From Uliginosibacterium gangwonense (GTDB lineage Bacteria > Pseudomonadota > Gammaproteobacteria > Burkholderiales > Rhodocyclaceae): a DNA stretch of 54,058 nt. Both the position numbers and the translations under genes were made by a program. Where the stretch lies: contig DYIB01000005.1 of assembly GCA_020723855.1 (NCBI GenBank), positions 1 to 54,058 on the forward strand. The letters run 5' to 3'. Positions 29,565-38,355 of the stretch are shown one piece after another (the stretch's first letter is position 1; each line of letters begins with the position of its first letter). The notes under the pieces were generated by a model that was not told the origin of the DNA, did no database searches, and worked only from the letters and a program-made list of their open reading frames with translations.

Positions 29565-30758
29565 ATGATGAGTGGAATCACACGCCGTCGCTTCATTCAG
29601 ATCGGAGGCAGCCTGGTGGCCGCCGGTGCCGTCCCGGCCGCGGGCCTGTGGCCCAAGATCGGCTACACCGCCGACACCGTGCATCTGGGCCTGCTGCACT
29701 CGCTGACCGGTACCATCGCCATCGCCGAAGCCGCCCTGGTCGACGCGGAAAAAATGGCCATTGATGAAATCAATGCCGCTGGCGGCGTGCTCGGCCGCAA
29801 GATCGAACCCATCGTGGAAGACGGCGCCAGCGACTGGCCAACCTTCGCCGAGAAGGCGAAGAAGCTGCTTCAGCGCGACAAGGTGCCGGCCATCATCGGC
29901 TGCTACACCTCGGCCTCGCGCAAGGCGGTCCTGCCGGTGCTGAGTCAGTCCAAGGGTCTGCTCTACTATCCGACCTACTACGAGGGCCAGGAGCAGGACA
30001 AGCACGTGATCTACACGTCGCAGGAAGCGACGCAGTCGGTGATCGCCGCCATCGAGTGGCTGGCCAAGGAGAAGGGCAAGACATTCTTCCTGGTCGGCTC
30101 CGATTACATCTATCCCCGCACCTGCAACAAGATCGCCAAGCCCACCATCGCCCGGGTGGGAGGCAAGGTGCTCGGCGAGGAATACGCACCGCTGGGTCAC
30201 ACCGAGTTCTCGTCCATCATCAGCAAGATCAAGGCCGCCAAGCCGGACTGCATCTACAGCACGGTGGTTGGGGGCAGCAACGTCGCCTTCTACAAGCAGC
30301 TCAAGGCCGCTGGTCTCGACGGCACCAAGCAGGTGCTGCTGTCGACGGTCGTGTCGGAGAACGAGATCGATGGCATAGGCAAGGACAATGCCGTGGGCTA
30401 TTACGCCTGCATGGGTTACTTCCAGAGCATAAAGAGCCCGACCAACGACCGCTTCGTCAAGGCGCTCAAGGCCAAGTACGGCCAGGAGCGCGTGGTGGGC
30501 GATCCCATGGAGTGCGCCTACAACTCGGTGTACCTGTGGAAGATGGCGTGCGAGCGTGCCAAGTCGTTCGACGTGGACAAGGTCATCGCCGCTTCATCCG
30601 AGCTGGAGTTCGAGGCGCCGGAAGGCAAGATCAAGATCCACAAGACGAACCACCACGTGTGGAAGAAGGTGCGCATCGGCAGGGCGCGCGCCGATGGCCA
30701 GTTCGACATCGTGCACGAGTCGGGCATGATCGAACCGAATCCGTTCCCGAAGCTGTAA
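29565..30758 (+). CDS. urtA: UrtA/FmdD-like ABC transporter substrate-binding protein (urea/short-chain amide type)
   Basis: The 397-residue protein begins with a Tat-type signal: a twin-arginine ITRRRFIQIGG then a hydrophobic Ala-rich run (about 6-28). The mature part resembles UrtA and FmdD binding proteins (LGLLHSLTGTIAIAEAAL; AGGVLGRKIEPIVEDGASDW; GCYTSASRK). It would capture urea or short amides in the periplasm. The start at ATG 29565 (another ATG follows directly) has an AGAGGAGGG ribosome site. It is the first gene after the antitermination leader. Because an amidase rather than a urease follows, an amide ligand is more likely than urea. Confidence 0.9.
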   Translation: MMSGITRRRFIQIGGSLVAAGAVPAAGLWPKIGYTADTVHLGLLHSLTGTIAIAEAALVDAEKMAIDEINAAGGVLGRKIEPIVEDGASDWPTFAEKAKKLLQRDKVPAIIGCYTSASRKAVLPVLSQSKGLLYYPTYYEGQEQDKHVIYTSQEATQSVIAAIEWLAKEKGKTFFLVGSDYIYPRTCNKIAKPTIARVGGKVLGEEYAPLGHTEFSSIISKIKAAKPDCIYSTVVGGSNVAFYKQLKAAGLDGTKQVLLSTVVSENEIDGIGKDNAVGYYACMGYFQSIKSPTNDRFVKALKAKYGQERVVGDPMECAYNSVYLWKMACERAKSFDVDKVIAASSELEFEAPEGKIKIHKTNHHVWKKVRIGRARADGQFDIVHESGMIEPNPFPKL

Positions 30759-30794
30759 CGCGTTTCCCGCAGTCCTTGCGGAGCCCGGGCGGGG

Positions 30795-30808
30795 GTGGCG
30801 AGCGCCAC
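30795..30808 (+). other. Hairpin between the binding-protein and permease genes
   Basis: GTGGC-gagc-GCCAC is a compact stem with a 4-base loop in the 95-bp gap after the binding-protein gene. It has no T run. It may stabilise the upstream mRNA and help the binding protein be made in excess over the permeases. Confidence 0.35.
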
Positions 30809-30853
30809 TCCTGCAGGGCGAGGCTTCGGTCTTCAACCAGAACGGACGGCAGT

Positions 30854-31756
30854 ATGTCATTCGATATCGCGGTAACGCAGCTCTTCAACGGCGTTAGCCT
30901 GTTCACCATCCTCCTGCTGATGGCGCTGGGCCTGGCCATCGTGTTCGGCCTGATGGGCGTCATCAACATGGCGCACGGCGAACTGATGGCGCTGGGTGCC
31001 TATACTACTTACCTTACGGCCAAATTCTTCGAGGAACACATGCCGTCCCTGATGAACGTGTACCTGTTCTTCGCCATCGCGCTGGCCTTCGGCGTGACCT
31101 TTGTCTTCGGCTACGTTCTCGAGCGCGGCTTCATACGCTGGTTCTACAACCGTCCGCTGGACACGCTGCTCGCCACCTGGGGCCTCAGTCTGGTGCTGCA
31201 GCAGACCTACCGCTCGGTGTTCGGCGCACAGGAAGTCAGCGTGCCGCTCGCCACCTGGCTGTCTGGAGCATGGACGGTGAGCGAGGGCATCCAGCTTCCG
31301 CTCAACCGCATCTTCATCATCGGTCTCACCGCGCTGGTCGCCGCGGGCGTGTATCTGATCCTGCACAAGACGCGGCTCGGGCTGCGCGCCCGTGCAGTCA
31401 CGCAGAACCGTGCGATGAGTTCCGCTGTGGGTATAGACACCAACCGGGTTGACGCCCTGACCTTCGCGCTGGGCTCCGGTCTGGCGGGCATCGCAGGCAG
31501 CGTATTCACCATGATCGGCTCGACCAATCCGGGCACCGGCCAGCTTTACATCGTCGACTCGTTCATCGTGGTCGTCTTCGGCGGCGTGGCCAGCCTGATC
31601 GGCACTGTCTTCTCCGGATTCGCCATTGCGCAGGCGCAGACCACGCTGGAATACCTCATGAGCGGGTCGATGGCGAAAGTCTCCATCCTGCTGCTGGTGA
31701 TCGTTGTCCTCTACTTCCGGCCCAACGGGCTGTTTGCGCCCAAGATGAGAAGCTGA
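30854..31756 (+). CDS. urtB: UrtB-like ABC transporter permease
   Basis: A 300-residue hydrophobic protein of the LivH/UrtB family (branched-chain amino acid and urea type). It contains NMAHGELMALGAYTTYL near the N-terminus, TRLGLRARAVTQNRAMSSA in the cytoplasmic loop, and about eight membrane helices. I use the ATG at 30854; an upstream extension runs in another frame over the binding-protein gene. The permease partner urtC starts 2 bp later. Naming is at family level and the substrate is probably a short amide. Confidence 0.92.
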   Translation: MSFDIAVTQLFNGVSLFTILLLMALGLAIVFGLMGVINMAHGELMALGAYTTYLTAKFFEEHMPSLMNVYLFFAIALAFGVTFVFGYVLERGFIRWFYNRPLDTLLATWGLSLVLQQTYRSVFGAQEVSVPLATWLSGAWTVSEGIQLPLNRIFIIGLTALVAAGVYLILHKTRLGLRARAVTQNRAMSSAVGIDTNRVDALTFALGSGLAGIAGSVFTMIGSTNPGTGQLYIVDSFIVVVFGGVASLIGTVFSGFAIAQAQTTLEYLMSGSMAKVSILLLVIVVLYFRPNGLFAPKMRS

Positions 31757-31758
31757 CC

Positions 31759-32790
31759 ATGACTCTCGTGCAAAAACATGGCGAGGCGGCGGGCCACGCC
31801 GCCACCGCCATCGCCCTGCTGGGGATCATCCCCCTCGCGCTCGATGCGTTCTGGATCAACCTGGTGGGCAAATATCTGGCGTTTGCCTTCGTGGCCATCG
31901 GCATTGTGCTGTCGTGGGGCTATTGCGGCATCCTCAGCCTGGGACAGGGCATCTTCTTCGGCATCGGCGGTTATGCCATGGCGATGTTTCTCAAGCTGGA
32001 AGCCTCCGCGCCCGAACTGCCCGACTTCATGGTGTGGAGCAGCGTCGAGCAACTGCCGTTGTGGTGGGAGCCGTTCAAGAGCCTCGGATTCACGCTATTC
32101 ACCATCCTCGCGCTGCCCATTGCCGTGGCGTTTCCGTTCTCCTACGCGATCTTCAGGAAACGGGTGAGCGGCGTGTATTTCGCCATCGTCACCATCTCGC
32201 TCGCCCTCACCGTGAACGTGCTGCTGGTCGGCAGCCAGGGTGAGACCGGCGGCGCCAACGGCATCACCGACTTCAGGACTCTCCTCGGCTGGGACATCCT
32301 CGGCGATGGCTCCAAGCGGACGCTGTACTTCGTCGAGGCGCTGCTGCTGCTCGCGGTCATGGCGCTGGCCGCGGCGCTGGTGCATACGCGCTTTGGCAAG
32401 CTTCTCATAGCCGTACGCGATCGCGAGGACCGCGTGCGCTTCTCCGGCTACGACACGGCGATGATCAAGGCCTTTGTGTTCTCGGTGGCGGCGGTGCTGT
32501 CGTCCATTGGCGGCAGCTTGTACACCCTGCAGGTAGGCCTCATCACGCCGGGGCTGATCGGCGCCGTCGCTTCCGTCGAGATGGTCATCTTCGCCGCGGT
32601 AGGCGGCCGCCTGTCCATCGTCGGCGCCGTGCTTGGGGCGCTGCTGATCGGCTTCATGAAGTCGTACCTGTCGGAGCAGTTTCCGGAGTTCTGGCTGTTC
32701 TTCCTCGGTGGGCTATTCATCTTCGTGGTCGTAGTCATGCCCAACGGACTGGCGGGCACGTTGCAGCGGCTCGTCCGGTTCAAGGCGTGA
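31759..32790 (+). CDS. urtC: UrtC-like ABC transporter permease
   Basis: A 343-residue LivM/UrtC-family permease with about nine hydrophobic segments and the family stretch SWGYCGILSLGQGIFFGIGGY. It pairs with UrtB to form the channel. It starts 2 bp after the upstream permease, and the ATPase gene follows within 14 bp. Confidence 0.92.
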   Translation: MTLVQKHGEAAGHAATAIALLGIIPLALDAFWINLVGKYLAFAFVAIGIVLSWGYCGILSLGQGIFFGIGGYAMAMFLKLEASAPELPDFMVWSSVEQLPLWWEPFKSLGFTLFTILALPIAVAFPFSYAIFRKRVSGVYFAIVTISLALTVNVLLVGSQGETGGANGITDFRTLLGWDILGDGSKRTLYFVEALLLLAVMALAAALVHTRFGKLLIAVRDREDRVRFSGYDTAMIKAFVFSVAAVLSSIGGSLYTLQVGLITPGLIGAVASVEMVIFAAVGGRLSIVGAVLGALLIGFMKSYLSEQFPEFWLFFLGGLFIFVVVVMPNGLAGTLQRLVRFKA

Positions 32791-32804
32791 AACGGGGAAT
32801 GCGC

Positions 32805-33602
32805 ATGAACGACATAGTACTGGATGCCCCCAGCCCCTTGGCGGTCGCATCCGATTTCGCCCGCGCACGCGAGAGCATTCTTACCATCAGCCACCTCACG
32901 GTGTCGTTCGACGGCTTCAAGGCGGTGGACGACCTCTCGATGACCATAGAGGAGAACGAGCTGCGCGTGGTGATCGGTCCCAACGGCGCCGGAAAGACCA
33001 CGCTGCTCGACATGATTTGCGGCAAGACGCGGCCCACTGCCGGAAGCATTCGCTTCCGCGGCGAGGAGCTGACGCGGCTGTCCGAATATCACATCGTTCG
33101 CCGCGGCGTCGGACGCAAGTTCCAGAATCCGTCGATTTACGAGGACCTTACGGTCTCGGAAAACCTTGAGATCTCCATTCCGCAGGCGCGCGGCGTGTGG
33201 GGATCCGTCTTTTTCCGCAAGACCAAGGCGATCCGGGAGCGCATCGAGCGCGTCGCGGAGGAGGTGATGCTCGCCGATCACCTGCGCATGAAGTCCGGCA
33301 AGCTCAGTCATGGCCAGAAGCAGTGGCTGGAAATCGGCATGCTGCTCATGCAGGACCCGCAGTTGCTGCTTCTCGACGAACCGGTGGCAGGGTTGAGTCC
33401 GCGCGAGCGCGAGCAGACGGCGATCCTTCTCAAGAAGATAGCAGCGGGAAAGTCGCTCGTGGTGATCGAGCACGACATGGATTTCGTGCGCTCGATTGCC
33501 AACAAGGTGACGGTGCTCCACCAAGGGCGGCTGCTGAGCGAAGGCACCGTGGACGAAGTGCAGGCCGACCCGCGCGTCGTGGAAGTCTATCTCGGGCACT
33601 GA
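32805..33602 (+). CDS. urtD: UrtD-like ABC transporter ATPase
   Basis: The 265-residue ATPase has Walker A GPNGAGKTT (58-66), an LSHGQKQWLEIGML signature and Walker B LLLLDEPVAGLSP. These are typical of UrtD/LivG. The ATG at 32805 has a GGGGA site 7 bases upstream; GTG 32787 and ATG 32799 are possible earlier starts. An N-terminal extension of about 25 residues precedes the ABC fold. It starts 14 bp after urtC. Confidence 0.93.
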   Translation: MNDIVLDAPSPLAVASDFARARESILTISHLTVSFDGFKAVDDLSMTIEENELRVVIGPNGAGKTTLLDMICGKTRPTAGSIRFRGEELTRLSEYHIVRRGVGRKFQNPSIYEDLTVSENLEISIPQARGVWGSVFFRKTKAIRERIERVAEEVMLADHLRMKSGKLSHGQKQWLEIGMLLMQDPQLLLLDEPVAGLSPREREQTAILLKKIAAGKSLVVIEHDMDFVRSIANKVTVLHQGRLLSEGTVDEVQADPRVVEVYLGH

Positions 33603-33609
33603 GGCGACC

Positions 33610-34299
33610 ATGCTTAGCGTATCCAAACTCAACATTTACTACGGTGAGAGCCATGTGGTGCATGACGCCGGCTTCGAGCTGGGCGAGGCCGAGTCGCTGG
33701 CTCTGGTCGGTCGCAACGGCATGGGCAAGAGCACCCTGCTCAAGGCGCTGATCGGCATGATCCCGGCGCGCCGCGGCACGATCCTTTTCGACGGGGCAGA
33801 CCTGAAGGATCTGCCCAGCTTCAGGCGTGTGGCAGCGGGCCTTGCCTTTGTGCCGCAGGGTCGCATGATCTTCCCGCAACTCACCGTCGAGGAGAACATC
33901 CTCACCGGCCTGGAAACGGGACGTTATCGGAGCATCCCCTCCTTCATCTACGAATTCTTCCCGGTGCTCCGGGACATGAAGAACCGCCGGGGCGGCAACC
34001 TCTCCGGCGGCCAGCAGCAGATGCTCGCCATCGCGCGGGCACTGGCCTCGCGCCCCAAGCTGCTGATCCTCGATGAGCCGACGGAGGGTATCCAGCCATC
34101 GATCATCAAGGACATCGCCAGATCTCTCAACGAGCTGAAGAAGGAATTGAATCTCGCCATCCTGGTGTCGGAGCAGGTTCTCAGCTTTGCGCTGGAAGTA
34201 GCGGACCGGTTGATGGTCATCGACCGGGGGCGGATTGTCCGCGAAGCCCATAAGGACAGTCTGAATATCGATGAAGTGCGGTCTTACCTGACCGTGTAA
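33610..34299 (+). CDS. urtE: UrtE-like ABC transporter ATPase
   Basis: The 229-residue ATPase has Walker A GRNGMGKST (34-42), the signature LSGGQQQMLAIARAL and Walker B LLILDEPTEGIQPS. The EGIQPSI variant is typical of UrtE/LivF. With UrtD it energises the importer. It begins 7 bp after urtD and ends 36 bp before the amidase. Confidence 0.94.
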   Translation: MLSVSKLNIYYGESHVVHDAGFELGEAESLALVGRNGMGKSTLLKALIGMIPARRGTILFDGADLKDLPSFRRVAAGLAFVPQGRMIFPQLTVEENILTGLETGRYRSIPSFIYEFFPVLRDMKNRRGGNLSGGQQQMLAIARALASRPKLLILDEPTEGIQPSIIKDIARSLNELKKELNLAILVSEQVLSFALEVADRLMVIDRGRIVREAHKDSLNIDEVRSYLTV

Positions 34300-34335
34300 T
34301 GGAAGTTTGTAGCCACTGCATAGAAGGAGCACGTA

Positions 34336-35373
34336 ATGAGACACGGAGACATTTCGAGCAGCAATGATTGCGTTGGGGTGGCGGTCGTCAACTACAAGAT
34401 GCCGCGTCTGCATACCAAGGCCGAGGTGCTGGACAACGCCCGCAAGATTGCCGACATGCTGGTGGGCATGAAGCAGGGCCTGCCCGGCATGGATCTCGTG
34501 ATTTTCCCGGAGTATTCCACCCATGGCATCATGTACGACGCCAAGGAGATGTACGAGACGGCATCCACGATCCCTGGCGAGGAGACGGCGATTTTCGCCG
34601 AGGCCTGCCGCAAGGCCAATGTGTGGGGCGTATTCTCGCTTACCGGCGAGCGCCATGAGGAGCACCCGAAGAAGGCGCCGTACAACACGCTGATCCTCAT
34701 GAACAACAAAGGCGAGATCGTGCAGAAGTATCGCAAGATCATGCCCTGGGTGCCGATCGAGGGCTGGTATCCGGGCAACTGCACTTATGTGTCAGAGGGC
34801 CCGAAAGGCATGAAGATCAGCCTCATCATCTGCGATGACGGCAACTATCCCGAGATCTGGCGCGATTGTGCCATGCGCGGCGCCGAACTCATCGTCCGCT
34901 GCCAGGGTTACATGTATCCGGCGAAGGAGCAGCAGGTGATGGTGGCGAAGACCATGGCGTGGATGAACAACGTTTATGTCGCGGTGGCCAACGCCGCCGG
35001 CTTCGACGGCGTGTATTCCTACTTCGGACATTCGGCCATCGTCGGCTTCGACGGGCGCACGCTGGGCGAGTGCGGCGAGGAAGAGATGGGCATCCAGTAC
35101 GCCGAGCTGTCGCTGAGCCTGATCCGCGACGCGCGCCGCAATATGCAGTCCCAGAACCATCTGTTCAAGCTTCTGCATCGGGGCTACACCGGCAAGATCA
35201 ACTCCGGCGAAGAGGCCGCTGGCGTGGCGGCCTGCCCGTATGAGTTCTACTCCAAGTGGATCAACGATCCGGAAGGCACGCGCAAGATGGTGGAGTCGAT
35301 CACGCGTTCTTCGCCAGGCACGCCGGAGTGCCCGATAGAAGGCATCCCGAACAAGGCGGCGGTGCACCGTTAG
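34336..35373 (+). CDS. amiE: Aliphatic amidase AmiE
   Basis: AmiE hydrolyses short aliphatic amides such as acetamide and propionamide to the acid and ammonia. The 345-residue protein is essentially the length of the P. aeruginosa enzyme and closely resembles it along its length (for example [11 protein letters not shown] and the [20 protein letters not shown] region). The nitrilase-fold triad is intact: E59 (in FPEYS), K134 (in QKYRKI) and C166 (in IICDDG). It is cytoplasmic. A GAAGGAG ribosome site precedes the ATG. Downstream genes are the AAA+/VWA pair and amiC-amiR, as in an ami operon with a different transporter. Confidence 0.97.
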   Translation: MRHGDISSSNDCVGVAVVNYKMPRLHTKAEVLDNARKIADMLVGMKQGLPGMDLVIFPEYSTHGIMYDAKEMYETASTIPGEETAIFAEACRKANVWGVFSLTGERHEEHPKKAPYNTLILMNNKGEIVQKYRKIMPWVPIEGWYPGNCTYVSEGPKGMKISLIICDDGNYPEIWRDCAMRGAELIVRCQGYMYPAKEQQVMVAKTMAWMNNVYVAVANAAGFDGVYSYFGHSAIVGFDGRTLGECGEEEMGIQYAELSLSLIRDARRNMQSQNHLFKLLHRGYTGKINSGEEAAGVAACPYEFYSKWINDPEGTRKMVESITRSSPGTPECPIEGIPNKAAVHR

Positions 35374-35439
35374 CGCACGTCTCGGCCACGCGGGCGGGCG
35401 ACGGTTCCGCCCGCGCCTCATGCTGCAAGGTGAAGGAAT

Positions 35440-36246
35440 ATGCACGGTATCGTCGAGCAGTACCTGATCAAAACAGAGCCCTACTATTGTCCGAGCGGCA
35501 AGGAGATTGATCTGTTCAAGTCGGCGTATCACCTGCGCCTGCCGATGATGCTCAAGGGGCCGACCGGCTGTGGCAAGACGCGCTTCGTCGAGTACATGGC
35601 ATGGTTGCTCAAGAAACCCCTGATCACCGTGGCGTGCAACGAGGACATGACTGCGTCGGATTTGGTGGGCCGGTATCTGCTAGACCCGTCGGGTACCGTG
35701 TGGCACGACGGACCACTCACGACCGCAGTGAGATACGGCGCCATCTGCTATCTGGACGAGATCGTCGAGGCGCGACAGGACACCACGGTCATCATTCATC
35801 CCCTGACGGATGCGCGGCGGATCCTTCCTCTGGACAAAAAGGGCGAAATTGTCCACGCCCACCCGGATTTCCAGCTCGTGGTGTCCTACAACCCGGGCTA
35901 CCAGAGCATCTCCAAGGATCTCAAGCAGTCGACGAAGCAGCGCTTCGGGGCCATCGATTTCTACTACCCAGACCCGGAACACGAGGCGACCATCGTCGCG
36001 CACGAAGCGTCAGTAGGCCACGAAGTGGCCGCCAAACTGGTAGGCATTGCTGCCAAGTCGCGTGCGCTCAAGGGTCGGGGCCTGGAGGAGGGGATCTCCA
36101 CGCGCATGTTGGTGTATGCTGCGGCCTTGATCCGTGACGGGATGCGCGCAATGGATGCCTGCCGGCTTGCCATGACACGGCCGATCACCGACGACGAGGC
36201 GCTGCACAAGGCGCTCGACGGATTCATCGAAGCGCATTTCGCCTGA
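35440..36246 (+). CDS. CbbQ/NirQ/NorQ-type AAA+ ATPase
   Basis: The 268-residue MoxR-class ATPase has Walker A GPTGCGKT (40-47) and Walker [16 protein letters not shown] (D106, E107). These are characteristic of CbbQ, NorQ and GpvN. Such ATPases work with a VWA-domain partner to remodel or activate a metalloenzyme or Rubisco. Here the partner starts 26 bp downstream and amiE lies 66 bp upstream. P. aeruginosa has the AmiB ATPase in the comparable operon position, but AmiB is a different AAA subfamily. Action on AmiE is inference. Confidence 0.93.
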   Translation: MHGIVEQYLIKTEPYYCPSGKEIDLFKSAYHLRLPMMLKGPTGCGKTRFVEYMAWLLKKPLITVACNEDMTASDLVGRYLLDPSGTVWHDGPLTTAVRYGAICYLDEIVEARQDTTVIIHPLTDARRILPLDKKGEIVHAHPDFQLVVSYNPGYQSISKDLKQSTKQRFGAIDFYYPDPEHEATIVAHEASVGHEVAAKLVGIAAKSRALKGRGLEEGISTRMLVYAAALIRDGMRAMDACRLAMTRPITDDEALHKALDGFIEAHFA

Positions 36247-36272
36247 TCATCCCGTTCCACGGACGCCCGGCT

Positions 36273-38333
36273 GTGGACACTCCGACCCCGACATCCGCAC
36301 ACGGATCGCTCCGCGCTGAAGTGCAGGTGCCGTCAGCCGGGCGCGAAGAGGCGGCGCTGGAGGGCATACAGGACCCGCTGGTGCGCGAGCAACTGGCGCG
36401 CAAGCTGCCGGCCCTGCGGCGCCATCTTGGCCGTGCTGAGGAGCATCGCGCCCTGCTGGAGCTGTGCGAGGAGCTCGACGAGCTTGATGCTGGCGACCGC
36501 CTGGCGCTCGTCGCCAACCTCGATTACCTGCTGGAACGCTTGTCGGTCGACGCGCTGCGACGCTGGATCATCACCGGCATGCGCGCCTGCGAGGAGCAGC
36601 CGGAGCGCTTGACCAGGTATCTGCGCCTGGAGGATGAGTTGGCGCGCGCCAGCCTGGCGTTTGAAGCGAGCGGCAACGGTCTCGAAACCTTTAGGGCGCC
36701 GCTCCAGTTTTACGCCAACGGTCTCGCCGGTCGGCCGCTGGAGCTGAAAAACCGACGAAACGCGGTGCTGAATGGCCCGCCGCTGCGCGCCGTAATCACC
36801 GCCAACAGCCTGCTGCTGCCCGAAGGCTATTCGATCGTCGATGGTACCGACCACTTCCGGCTCTATTGCGCTGCGGTTGCTCACGCCGTGGCGCATCTGA
36901 GATTCTCTCCGATGCACCAGGACGCGGGCAGCCTTAAACCGATGTCGATCGCCATCATCTCGCTGATCGAGGATGCGCGCGTAGAGTATCTGCTGGCGCT
37001 GGACCATCCGGGCCTGCGCCGGCTGTGGGGTCGCTTCCACGCACCCGCACGCAACGAGACGGCACTCACCTTCCGCGCGCTGACCCGGCGCCTGGCGTGC
37101 GCCCTGCACGATGGGCGTGTCGAAGACGAGAACTACTGGGTCAATAAGGGCGTGCAACTTTTTCGCGAGCGCCTGGCCGACCCTTATGACTACCGCGCGT
37201 TCCGCGAGATCGGATCCATTCTCGCCAATGACCTGGGTCAGATGCGGGTGCGCTTCAACCCACAACAATACGTACCGGAGCCGGCGTATTGCGACGACAA
37301 CTCTTTTCTGTGGAATTTCGGCGAACCGCAGCCGCCGCCGCAGCAGCAGGAACAGCTCTTCGTGCAGGGCGTGCGCGTGGAGCGCGTCGAGCGTGAGGAT
37401 GGCGGCGGCGAGGGGGGCGCAGGGACCCTGGTCGAAGTCGAGCAGCGCTTCAGTTACCCCGAGTGGGAATACCGCACGCAGACCGAGAGGCAGGACTGGG
37501 TGACGCTTATCGAAAAGCCGGTGCAACTCGGTGGCAGCCCGCGCATCGAAGTGACCATACCGCGCCATCGCGTCCGCCAGTCGATATTCTCTCTCATCAA
37601 GGCCAACCAGCTCAGCCGCAGCGCCAAACTGCGGCGGCAATGGGAAGGCGATCAGCTCGATCTCAACGGCACGATCGCGGCGCTGGTTGACTACCGGTCG
37701 GGCGTGCAGCCCGACCCGAGGGTTTTCACCAAGCCGGGACGGCATGCGCCCAAGCCATCGGTGCTCGTTCTGCTCGATCTGTCGGAGTCGACCAACGATC
37801 GCATTCCTGGCCGCTACGACAGCGTGCTCGACGTCGCCAAGGGTGCCACCATCGTGCTCTGCGAAGCCATCGGCGAGGCGGCCGAACGCTTCGCGGTGCA
37901 CGGCTTTTCGTCCAACGGACGGCACGAGGTCGAGTATTTCCGCGTCAAGGACTTCGACGAGCCCTTCGGCGAGGCGCAGGCGCAGCGCGTTCTTGCCCTG
38001 CGCGGCGAGCACTCAACGCGTATCGGCGCGGCGCTGCGGCACGCCTGCGGCCTGGTGTCGGAGCAGCCGGGAGATCACAAGGTGGTGCTGGTGGTGACCG
38101 ATGGCGAGCCGTCGGACGTCGATGTTTTCGATCGTGACTATCTCATCGAGGATGCCGCGATGGCCGTTCGCGTGTTGCGCGGGCGCGGCGTGATATCTTT
38201 CTGCCTGACGCTGGATCCCAAGGCCAAAGGCTATGTGTCCCGTATATTCGGCAACGACTTCCTGATAGTGGATGAACTGGTTGAGTTACCCTTTCACCTG
38301 TCCAAGGCCTTCGTGAAACTTCTCAATAGATGA
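36273..38333 (+). CDS. CbbO/NorD-type VWA domain protein
   Basis: The 686-residue protein begins at a GTG 26 bp after the AAA+ gene. The N-terminal 450 residues are helical, with a conserved-looking VAHAVAHLRFSP segment near 205-215. The C-terminal VWA domain (about 497-680) has the MIDAS sequence DLSES near 502-506 and VTDGEPSD later. CbbO and NorD proteins use the VWA domain to bind a target protein and link it to the ATPase ring. It is expected to be cytoplasmic. The target here is probably the amidase, from gene order only. Confidence 0.9.
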   Translation: MDTPTPTSAHGSLRAEVQVPSAGREEAALEGIQDPLVREQLARKLPALRRHLGRAEEHRALLELCEELDELDAGDRLALVANLDYLLERLSVDALRRWIITGMRACEEQPERLTRYLRLEDELARASLAFEASGNGLETFRAPLQFYANGLAGRPLELKNRRNAVLNGPPLRAVITANSLLLPEGYSIVDGTDHFRLYCAAVAHAVAHLRFSPMHQDAGSLKPMSIAIISLIEDARVEYLLALDHPGLRRLWGRFHAPARNETALTFRALTRRLACALHDGRVEDENYWVNKGVQLFRERLADPYDYRAFREIGSILANDLGQMRVRFNPQQYVPEPAYCDDNSFLWNFGEPQPPPQQQEQLFVQGVRVERVEREDGGGEGGAGTLVEVEQRFSYPEWEYRTQTERQDWVTLIEKPVQLGGSPRIEVTIPRHRVRQSIFSLIKANQLSRSAKLRRQWEGDQLDLNGTIAALVDYRSGVQPDPRVFTKPGRHAPKPSVLVLLDLSESTNDRIPGRYDSVLDVAKGATIVLCEAIGEAAERFAVHGFSSNGRHEVEYFRVKDFDEPFGEAQAQRVLALRGEHSTRIGAALRHACGLVSEQPGDHKVVLVVTDGEPSDVDVFDRDYLIEDAAMAVRVLRGRGVISFCLTLDPKAKGYVSRIFGNDFLIVDELVELPFHLSKAFVKLLNR

Positions 38334-38355
38334 CGGGTCTCGGTTCGTTGATAAA

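Noticed and set aside
29565-34299. Interpretation of the transporter as a pure urea importer
   Set aside because: The proteins are UrtABCDE-like, but no urease or urea-related genes are in the window, and amiE, amiC and amiR follow directly, so short amides are more likely ligands.
34300-35439. A further antiterminator in front of amiE or the AAA+ gene
   Set aside because: Gaps of 36 and 66 bp contain no CCAAYGAYGT core or T run; control seems confined to the first leader.
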